From: Lachnospiraceae bacterium
GTDB taxonomy: Bacteria > Bacillota > Clostridia > Lachnospirales > Lachnospiraceae
DNA length: 19,019 nucleotides
Direction: 5' to 3'
Assembly: GCA_900771955.1 (NCBI GenBank)
Contig: CAAGPW010000260.1
Span: 1 to 19,019 of the forward strand
The translations under genes and the position numbers were made by a program. This document shows, piece after piece, positions 13,294-19,019 of this stretch (positions within the stretch are counted from its first letter, which is position 1; each line of letters opens with the position of its first letter). The notes beneath the pieces are model-generated. The model worked only from the letters and a program-made list of their open reading frames with translations, was not told the DNA's origin and ran no database searches.

Positions 13294-14361
13294 ATGAAAG
13301 AACGTATCGAGAGTTTTGATTTTATCCGTGCCATCTGTGCATGGATCATTGTAATTTATCATTTTGCGGATATCTGCATCACGACTCCGCAGTTTGCCAA
13401 TTTCCCGTTTCTGTACTCCTATGCAAACGGGCGCTGGGGTGAAACAACGGTGGTCACCATTTTCTTTATGATCTCCGGTGCATCACTGTATTACAACCAT
13501 CCGGATCTGCATTTACGTGATTGCAAAAAGTTTTACTGGACACGTTTTAAAGGCATCTTTCCGATGTTCTATATGCTGTGGCTGTTTTTATATTATAAAC
13601 AGGTCTGCGGCGTAAAGCATCTTTTTTACAACGGGAACCCGAAATATCTGCTCCTTACGCTGTTTGGAATGGATGGATATATGAGCTACCGCTACACACC
13701 GAATTACTATTTTATCGGAGAATGGTTTCTCGGCGCACTGATCTTACTGTATGTATGCTATCCGCTTCTGACCTGGTGCATAAAGCACTGCAGAATCTTA
13801 ACTACGGTTCTGCTTGCCGGCGGTTTTCTTTCTTTATATTTCACTGATTTTTTCCTGATTTCCAGGGAACGGAACCTGATCACCTGCCTGCTCGCCTTCT
13901 GGCTCGGCATGCTTTTTATTGAGTATCGCGCACTGCTTACCAGATGGCAGCTTGTGATTCCTGCCGCCGTCTGCTGCATCATCCTTTTGTTTGTTCCGCT
14001 TGGCGCGGATATGCTCCTTTGTATGCAGATCACGTCGATTGCACTGTTTCTCGTTTTTTACTTTATCGGAAATTATGTGATGAAGTTAAAATATGTAAAC
14101 AGCTTTATCCGCTACAGTTCCCGGATCTCCTATCCGATCTTTTTGCTTCAGCATATCGTAATGTCCGAAGTCATCCATGCTTTTGACAATTATGCGCTGA
14201 CGGTCAGACAGGAATGTCTGGTGTTACTTGCCGTTTTCGGAGCCATCTATATACTGGCTGCCGTACTTATGGTATTAAACCGCGCCCTCACCGGAAGCCG
14301 TCCGTTCCGGGCGCTGGATGCTGTTTTCGGGAACCAGCTTAAGCCAAAGGAAAACGCTTAA
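13294..14361 (+). CDS. Acyltransferase-3 family integral membrane protein
   Basis: A 355-residue polytopic membrane protein with about ten hydrophobic segments. The first contains the family signature R-x10-H (Arg12 to His23, FIRAICAWIIVIYHF) needed for acyl transfer; FFMISGASLYYNH and YFIGEWFLGALILLY are further family features. Such proteins (OafA, OatA, YrhL relatives) O-acetylate or otherwise acylate surface sugars. This one has no extracellular SGNH domain, so its target may be a lipid-linked or surface polysaccharide; the substrate is unknown. The ATG at 13294 has GAGGGG five bases upstream. It is monocistronic between its promoter and a bidirectional terminator and converges with a glycosyltransferase, fitting surface-glycan modification. 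Confidence 0.92.
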   Translation: MKERIESFDFIRAICAWIIVIYHFADICITTPQFANFPFLYSYANGRWGETTVVTIFFMISGASLYYNHPDLHLRDCKKFYWTRFKGIFPMFYMLWLFLYYKQVCGVKHLFYNGNPKYLLLTLFGMDGYMSYRYTPNYYFIGEWFLGALILLYVCYPLLTWCIKHCRILTTVLLAGGFLSLYFTDFFLISRERNLITCLLAFWLGMLFIEYRALLTRWQLVIPAAVCCIILLFVPLGADMLLCMQITSIALFLVFYFIGNYVMKLKYVNSFIRYSSRISYPIFLLQHIVMSEVIHAFDNYALTVRQECLVLLAVFGAIYILAAVLMVLNRALTGSRPFRALDAVFGNQLKPKENA

Positions 14362-14367
14362 TCACCA

Positions 14368-14417
14368 CCAAAAAAACAGGAAATTTCCGGATTGTCTGAA
14401 GATTTCCTGTTTTTTTT
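14368..14417. terminator. Bidirectional terminator between acyltransferase and glycosyltransferase
   Basis: AACAGGAAAT (14375-14384) and ATTTCCTGTT (14402-14411) form a 10-bp stem with a T run on the plus strand after it and an A run before it, so it can end both convergent transcripts. Confidence 0.9.
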
Positions 14418-14449
14418 ATTTTTTCTATTTTTTATTTTCTTTTATTTTT

Positions 14450-15403
14450 CTATTCTTCTGTTTTGCCGGTTCTTTCTTCCAGATTCGTCTCTTTACAGAT
14501 ATAAATCGGACGGTTCTTGACTTCCAGATACGTCTTTGCCAGATACTGTCCCATAATCCCCATACAAAGCAACTGCACGCCGCCGATAAAGATCATGATG
14601 CAGACCATGGAAGGCCATCCGAATGCCGAGCCGCCAAAACAAAGCTGACGGACAATGATAAAAATAATTGAAATTGCCGCGATCACACACATCAGTATCC
14701 CGACCAGCGCCGCAACAGAAAGCGGCATTGTAGAAAATGCGACCATTCCGTCGATCGCGTACAGAAGCAGTTTCCAGAATGACCATTTGGTCTCTCCCGC
14801 TACACGCTCCACATTTTCAAATTCAAGCCACTTCGTGCGGAAACCGACCCATCCAAACAATCCTTTGGAAAAACGGTTATATTCCTTCATGGAAAGCAGT
14901 GCATCCACGAACGGACGTGTCATCAGGCGAAAATCCCGTGCTCCGTCCACAATTTCCGTTTTGCACATCTTATTCATCATCCGGTAGAACATCCGCGCAA
15001 AAAATGACCGGATCGGCGGTTCTCCCTTTCTGGTAACACGTCTGGTCGCTACCGAATCATAGCCTTCTTCTGTGATCGCACGGTACATCTCCGGCAAAAG
15101 CTTTGGCGGGTCCTGCAGATCCGCATCCATGATCGCTGTCATATCTCCGGATGCATGCTCTAACCCTGCATAAATCGCCGCTTCCTTTCCAAAGTTTCTG
15201 GAAAATGAAATATATTTCACACGTTTATCTCTTTCCGCAAGCTGCTTCATCAGTTCCAGTGTGCGATCCTTGGAACCATCATTGACAAACAGTATCTCAA
15301 ATTCCACATCCGGCATCTCTTCTGTCACACGGTTCAGTTCCTCATAAAAAAGCCCCAATGCTTCCTGTTCATTGTAACATGGAACTACTGCTGTTATCTT
15401 CAT
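14450..15403 (-). CDS. Membrane-bound family 2 glycosyltransferase (GtrB-like)
   Basis: A 317-residue enzyme with a cytoplasmic GT-A domain and two C-terminal transmembrane helices (about 235-258 and 270-295). Motifs are VVPCYNEQ (6-13), NDGSKDRT (41-48), FSRNFGKEAA (67-76) and the metal-binding DADLQDPP (93-100), as in bactoprenol glucosyltransferase GtrB and dolichol-phosphate mannosyltransferase. Such enzymes usually move a sugar from a nucleotide donor to undecaprenyl phosphate for later use outside; donor and acceptor are not fixed by sequence. The ATG at 15403 has AAGGAG six bases upstream; the longer frame to 15439 has no such site. No flippase or outer transferase lies next to it. Confidence 0.94.
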   Translation of the reverse strand: MKITAVVPCYNEQEALGLFYEELNRVTEEMPDVEFEILFVNDGSKDRTLELMKQLAERDKRVKYISFSRNFGKEAAIYAGLEHASGDMTAIMDADLQDPPKLLPEMYRAITEEGYDSVATRRVTRKGEPPIRSFFARMFYRMMNKMCKTEIVDGARDFRLMTRPFVDALLSMKEYNRFSKGLFGWVGFRTKWLEFENVERVAGETKWSFWKLLLYAIDGMVAFSTMPLSVAALVGILMCVIAAISIIFIIVRQLCFGGSAFGWPSMVCIMIFIGGVQLLCMGIMGQYLAKTYLEVKNRPIYICKETNLEERTGKTEE

Positions 15404-15464
15404 CCGATTCTCCTTAAACATAAGGACCGCCGCCCTCACGCTGCGGTCACTCTCTTAAAGTATT

Positions 15465-15493
15465 ATGATACCTCCAACGGCAATTTTTTTCAA
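15465..15493 (-). promoter_or_regulatory. Promoter of the glycosyltransferase gene
   Basis: On the minus strand: TTGAAA (15493-15488), 17-base spacer, TATCAT (15470-15465). The roughly 55-base leader can form a GACCGC/GCGGTC hairpin (within 15449-15425) before the ribosome binding site. Confidence 0.7.
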
Positions 15494-15516
15494 GCCAACA
15501 TTTTGCCCGGCCTTTT

Positions 15517-15546
15517 TTGTCTATTTTCCCCCGCATTGCATATATT
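15517..15546 (+). promoter_or_regulatory. Possible promoter of the superoxide dismutase gene
   Basis: TTGTCT (15517-15522), 18-base spacer, TATATT (15541-15546). The start near 15553 leaves a very short leader with AAGGA at 15556-15560. The match is moderate. Confidence 0.45.
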
Positions 15547-15567
15547 GAAAGAAAAAAGGAAAAATAT

Positions 15568-16197
15568 ATGAACGAGCATTATCCATTTGAAAATCCGCCT
15601 CTTCCATATGCATATGACGCGCTGGAACCATACATTGATGCAAAAACCATGCATCTGCACCATGACAGGCATCTCCAGACTTATGTAAACCATCTGAATG
15701 AAGTGCTTTTACCGCATCCGGTTCTGCACGATAAACCCCTTACTTTCTTGCTGACGCACCCCACCCTGCTGCCATGCGGCATTCAGATTCCGATTAAAAA
15801 CAATGCCGGCGGTGTCTACAATCATATTTTCTATTTTTCCGGCCTTACTCCGGATGTCGATACTCCTGTTCCCCAGCCTTTATCCGCCTTTCTTACGGAA
15901 AGCTTCGGCAGCGTGGAAAAATTTAAGGAAAAGTTCAAATCCGCTGCGCTTTCCGTCTTCGGTTCCGGTTATGCATGGCTGATCGCAGAGCCCTCCGGCA
16001 GGCTTTGTATTTTTGTCACAAAAAATCAGGACACTCCGCTTCCCGCCGGATTTTTCCCACTTTTAAACATCGATGTCTGGGAGCACGCCTATTACCTGAA
16101 ACATTACAATGAACGCGATGCCTATATTGACGACTGGTTCCATGTCGCTAATTTTTCACAGGCAAATCAGAACCTGCTTTCCTTCCTGCATGCTTAA
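15568..16197 (+). CDS. sodA: Superoxide dismutase, Fe/Mn family
   Basis: A 209-residue Fe/Mn superoxide dismutase, converting superoxide to peroxide and oxygen. PPLPYAYDALEPYID opens the family fold. Metal ligands are His31 (in HLHHDRH), His86 (in GGVYNHIF), Asp169 and His173 (in DVWEHAYYLKHYN); active-site Tyr39 is kept. Gln154 in KNQDTPL and Gly82 in place of a local Gln suggest the manganese type or a cambialistic enzyme, which is inference. Departures include Leu36 where many members have His and NHIFYF in place of NHxxFW. A segment at about 48-76 is divergent. The ATG at 15568 has AAGGA seven bases upstream; no signal peptide, so cytoplasmic. It is monocistronic and convergent with the phosphate transport operon. 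Confidence 0.93.
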   Translation: MNEHYPFENPPLPYAYDALEPYIDAKTMHLHHDRHLQTYVNHLNEVLLPHPVLHDKPLTFLLTHPTLLPCGIQIPIKNNAGGVYNHIFYFSGLTPDVDTPVPQPLSAFLTESFGSVEKFKEKFKSAALSVFGSGYAWLIAEPSGRLCIFVTKNQDTPLPAGFFPLLNIDVWEHAYYLKHYNERDAYIDDWFHVANFSQANQNLLSFLHA

Positions 16198-16204
16198 GCA
16201 TAAA

Positions 16205-16245
16205 CAAAGAAAAACGGTGCGAAACAACTTCACACCGCTTTTCTT
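16205..16245. terminator. Bidirectional terminator between sodA and the Pit operon
   Basis: CGGTG (16215-16219) and CACCG (16233-16237), extended by GAA/TTC after one mismatch, are followed on plus by CTTTTCTT and on minus by TTTTTCTTTG, so both convergent transcripts can end here. Confidence 0.8.
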
Positions 16246-16256
16246 AATCTTATTCT

Positions 16257-16877
16257 TTATGAATTTTTCATGATGACCATTCCGACGATATCTGCCACAT
16301 GCTCACAGGTATCAATACAGTTTTCCAGATATTCATAGATCGTACGCCAGATCACAACGTTTCGGATATCATCCTCCTGATGCAGGGTATGCATATTTTC
16401 CACATAGAAACGGTCGCCCTGTTCTTCCAGGTCATTGACACGGATGATATAGTCCTCGATCACCTTGGAATGTTTAAAATCTTTAAGCTCCTCCAGCACG
16501 TCTCCGAGCGCCTTGATGCACTCAGACAAAAGATCTAATGTCGGGAACACATCGGTGCGGATCGCAGAAACGTTGCTCATGTAGATCTGAAGCAGCACTT
16601 CCTCGACCGCATCAGTAATATCATCAATGTATCCGCTCAGAGCGACCAGATCCTCACGCTCGATCGGTGTGATAAATGCCTGGCTTAATGCCTTCATCAT
16701 TTTATGTTTCTTCGCATCACCCTTCTGCTCCAGTTCATGCATGGCATCCAGCTTCTCCGGCAGCATCTCCTGATCATAGTTTTTTAAGGTCTCCGTCAGG
16801 AACTGCGCTGCCTGATAGGAATATTCAATGGCTGAACATAAATTTTTATAATAGAACTCTTCTTTTTTCTTTTTCAT
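16257..16877 (-). CDS. DUF47/PhoU-like accessory protein of Pit transporter
   Basis: A 206-residue all-helical cytoplasmic protein of the DUF47 (PhoU_div) family. The N-terminus is lysine-rich (MKKKKEEFYYKNL); conserved acidic helices include MHELEQKGDAKKH, the IEREDLVALSGYIDDITDAVEE segment (about 72-93) and LEEQGDRFY. The E/D-rich helices are typical metal-binding bundles of PhoU-like proteins. Genes of this family nearly always neighbour a Pit transporter and modulate it. GGAG lies nine bases before the ATG, 17 bases after the transporter stop, so it is last in the ATPase-Pit-DUF47 operon and ends at a bidirectional terminator. Confidence 0.93.
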   Translation of the reverse strand: MKKKKEEFYYKNLCSAIEYSYQAAQFLTETLKNYDQEMLPEKLDAMHELEQKGDAKKHKMMKALSQAFITPIEREDLVALSGYIDDITDAVEEVLLQIYMSNVSAIRTDVFPTLDLLSECIKALGDVLEELKDFKHSKVIEDYIIRVNDLEEQGDRFYVENMHTLHQEDDIRNVVIWRTIYEYLENCIDTCEHVADIVGMVIMKNS

Positions 16878-16894
16878 CTGCTTTTTCTCCTTTT

Positions 16895-17953
16895 TTATCT
16901 GAATAATAAGAATACCTTTGCCATAATAAAACCGATAATACCGCAGCCCGGGAATGTGAGTACCCAGGTAAGAACCATGTCAAGTACGACCTTATAATTA
17001 ATGGCAGACAGCCGTTTCACCGCGCCTACCCCCATGATCGCCGTCGTTTTCATATGTGTTGTGCTGACCGGAATACCGAATATCGTGGAAAACAGAATAC
17101 ACAGCGCCGCCGCCGCATCTGCGGAAAATCCCTGATATTTCTCCAGCTTTACCATATCCATGCCGACGGATTTGATGATCTTCTTTCCGCCGACAGAGGT
17201 TCCAAGTCCCATCACGATCGAGCAGAGCACCATCATCCAGATCGGAACAAACGCACCCGCCGTGTCCTCTTTTCCGTTGATCAGGAAAAGTCCGAGCAGC
17301 AGCACACCCATAAATTTCTGTCCGTCCTGCGCACCATGCATAAAAGCCACTGCTGCACCGCCAGCCACCTGTGCGCCACTAAAAAAGCGGTTTGTCTTTT
17401 TCCGGTCCATATTTTCACAGATCACCGTAACTGCTTTGCATACCACAAATCCAACGGCAAAACCAATGACTGTCGACAAGACCAGCCCGTAAATGACCTT
17501 GATCCATTCGGAAAAATTCACCCCGGCAAGGCCGCCCTGAAGCGCGATCGCCGCTCCGGTCAGCCCCGCGATCAGCGCATGGCTCTCACTCGTCGGGATT
17601 CCAAAATACCATGCTCCGATCGCCCATATGACGATGGCTGCCATTGCCGCACACAGTGCGATCAGCGCATCCTCATTGTTTCCGCCAAAATTGACCATGT
17701 TCTTTATGGTCATTGCCACACTGGAATTGACCAGTGACATAACCATTACCCCAAGAAAATTGCAGATTGCCGCCATGATGATCGCACGATCCACCTCAAT
17801 ACATCTGGTCGATACACAGGTTGCGATCGCATTTGGTGCATCCGTCCATCCGTTGACAAAAATCACTCCAAGTGTCAGAAGCACCGAAATCAAGAGCACC
17901 GGGTGTTCTGCCATCTGCTGCATAAAATAAACAAACGAAATATGATCCATCAT
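16895..17953 (-). CDS. pit: Inorganic phosphate transporter, Pit (PHO4) family
   Basis: A 352-residue integral membrane transporter with about ten helices in two inverted homologous halves. The paired signatures are NGWTDAPNAIATCVSTR (first half, where GANDxANA is usual) and HGAQDGQKFMGV (second half), plus GIPTSESHALIAGLTGAAIA and GIPVSTTHMKTTAIMGVGA. Members carry phosphate, often as a neutral metal-phosphate complex, driven by protons or sodium. The Asn-to-Thr change in the first motif is seen in a subset of the family. AGGA and GGAG precede the tandem ATGs; 17950 is an alternative start. It begins 15 bases after the calcium ATPase stop. Confidence 0.94.
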   Translation of the reverse strand: MMDHISFVYFMQQMAEHPVLLISVLLTLGVIFVNGWTDAPNAIATCVSTRCIEVDRAIIMAAICNFLGVMVMSLVNSSVAMTIKNMVNFGGNNEDALIALCAAMAAIVIWAIGAWYFGIPTSESHALIAGLTGAAIALQGGLAGVNFSEWIKVIYGLVLSTVIGFAVGFVVCKAVTVICENMDRKKTNRFFSGAQVAGGAAVAFMHGAQDGQKFMGVLLLGLFLINGKEDTAGAFVPIWMMVLCSIVMGLGTSVGGKKIIKSVGMDMVKLEKYQGFSADAAAALCILFSTIFGIPVSTTHMKTTAIMGVGAVKRLSAINYKVVLDMVLTWVLTFPGCGIIGFIMAKVFLLFR

Positions 17954-17968
17954 TTTTTCCTATTCTCC

Positions 17969-19019
17969 TCATCCTCTGTCTGACCCTGTTTTTTCTGTCA
18001 ATGCCTCGCGCACCATCTTTATGATCTGAATGATCAGTGTCGGCAGAAATGCCAGTCCCACGATCACAAGCAGATGCATGCCTGACACATCCGCCACGGA
18101 AAATACTCCGTGCAGCGCCGGGATAAGAAGCACCAGTCCCAGCAGACACACGCCACCAAAAAATGCATAAATACTGTAACGGTTTGAACCAAATCCGAGT
18201 TTTGCCATGGATTCGTCACTGCGGCAGTTAAAGCCGTGGAAAAGTCTTGCCAGCGTCAGCACCGAAAATGCCATCGTGGTCGCAAGCGCATCACTGGTCT
18301 TTAAGCCGATATGGAATGCAGTCATGGTCGACACTGCGATCAGTGCTCCCTGCAGCATCATCTTTGTCACGAAATCCTTTGTCAGGATGCCGACCGACGG
18401 ATCACGCGGCTTTTCATTTAAAAGTGATGCATCTGACGGTTCCATACCGATCGCGATCGCCGGCAGGGAATCCGTCAGCAGATTGATAAACAGCAGGTGA
18501 ACCGGAGCAAACGGCACCGGAAGCGCCATAACCGAGGTATAAAGCACTGACAGGATTCCAGCCATATTTCCCGAGAGCAGAAATAAAATCGCATTTTTAA
18601 TATTCCGGTATACATTTCGCCCGTTGATCACTGCCTTCATGATCGTGGCAAAATTATCATCTGAAAGGATCATTGCCGCTGCGTCCTTGGAAACTTCTGT
18701 TCCCGTAACACCCATGGCCACACCAATATCCGCTTTCTTTAACGCCGGTGCGTCGTTTACACCGTCTCCTGTCATGGATACGATCCGTCCCTTTTTCTGC
18801 CATGCCTCCACGATGCGGATCTTGTTTTCCGGAGAAACTCTCGCATAGACCGATATTTTTTCAATGTCCTTATCCAGTTCCTCATCCGACATGGCGTCCA
18901 GTTCCATACCCGTAAGCGCCATATCTCCCTCATGATAAATACCGATCTCTTTTGCGATCGCAACTGCAGTGATCTTGTGGTCACCCGTGATCATGACCGG
19001 ACGAATGCCCGCACGGATC
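17969..19019 (-). CDS. Calcium-type P-type ATPase, C-terminal part
   Basis: The reading frame is open to the right edge, so the start, the phosphorylation site (DKTGT) and transmembrane helices M1-M4 are outside. Present are RPVMITGDHKITA, the hinge motif MTGDGVNDAPALKKADIGVAMG, then helices M5-M10. M6 carries LLFINLLTDSLPAIAIG, with the Asn and Asp that bind calcium in SERCA-type pumps. In M5 the sequence is SGNMAGILS, so the SERCA site-I glutamate is a glycine, suggesting one calcium site per cycle as in PMCA and Listeria LMCA1 (inference). These pumps export calcium using ATP. The stop is 15 bases before the phosphate transporter, so they share a transcript. Confidence 0.93.
   Translation of the reverse strand, partial: IRAGIRPVMITGDHKITAVAIAKEIGIYHEGDMALTGMELDAMSDEELDKDIEKISVYARVSPENKIRIVEAWQKKGRIVSMTGDGVNDAPALKKADIGVAMGVTGTEVSKDAAAMILSDDNFATIMKAVINGRNVYRNIKNAILFLLSGNMAGILSVLYTSVMALPVPFAPVHLLFINLLTDSLPAIAIGMEPSDASLLNEKPRDPSVGILTKDFVTKMMLQGALIAVSTMTAFHIGLKTSDALATTMAFSVLTLARLFHGFNCRSDESMAKLGFGSNRYSIYAFFGGVCLLGLVLLIPALHGVFSVADVSGMHLLVIVGLAFLPTLIIQIIKMVREALTEKTGSDRG

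Noticed and set aside
14655..14987. A 110-codon plus-strand reading frame opposite the glycosyltransferase.
   Set aside because: It is antisense to a gene with full GT2 motifs and has no ribosome binding site or family resemblance.

Overview
The window looks like chromosomal DNA of a spore-forming anaerobic Firmicute, most likely a gut Lachnospiraceae (class Clostridia). The grounds are the low-to-middling GC content, strong AGGAGG-type ribosome binding sites, a complete spoIIA sporulation operon, a T-box leader on valS, U-tract terminators throughout and the character of the proteins. The species cannot be named from the sequence. Nearly all genes lie on the minus strand; only an acyltransferase and a superoxide dismutase gene lie on plus. 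I see no phage, insertion sequence, CRISPR array, tRNA or rRNA.

Layout from right to left, the direction of minus-strand transcription. (1) 19019-16257: a calcium-type P-type ATPase (cut by the window edge), a Pit phosphate transporter and its DUF47/PhoU-like partner form an ion and phosphate transport operon. It is convergent with a plus-strand Fe/Mn superoxide dismutase (15568-16197) across a bidirectional terminator. (2) 15403-14450: a membrane GT2 glycosyltransferase, convergent with a plus-strand acyltransferase-3 membrane protein (13294-14361) across another bidirectional terminator. (3) 13120-11298: a DUF3298-type lipoprotein and a PPP-family metallophosphoesterase. (4) 11287-8269: promoter, valine T-box and valS. 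(5) 8217-3704: a FapA/DUF342 polymer-forming protein, then folC, a 48-residue small protein and a zinc-ribbon/TPR membrane protein. (6) 3448-1910: spoIIAA-spoIIAB-sigF, the switch that activates sigma F in the forespore. (7) 1789-1034: a HAD-family hydrolase. (8) 996-571: no protein gene, but a well-formed promoter, a long highly folded non-coding RNA and a terminator. (9) 527-1: the start of an Orn/Lys/Arg decarboxylase (SpeA-like).

The most interesting element is the structured RNA at about 961-571. It has an extended -10 promoter, a perfect 12-bp closing helix formed by two copies of one palindrome, several hairpins (two with GNRA-type loops) and an intrinsic terminator 43 bases before the decarboxylase start. 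From memory of the conserved core I think it belongs to the raiA-motif class of clostridial RNAs, but this needs a covariance search. A raiA-motif RNA has been reported to affect sporulation in Clostridium, so its place one gene downstream of sigF is notable.

Other points worth attention are a palindrome-dense spacer before spoIIAA, a 48-residue protein overlapping folC, a likely TTG start of folC flanked by an inverted repeat, a Tyr-variant HAD nucleophile motif, and a calcium ATPase grouped with a phosphate transporter.
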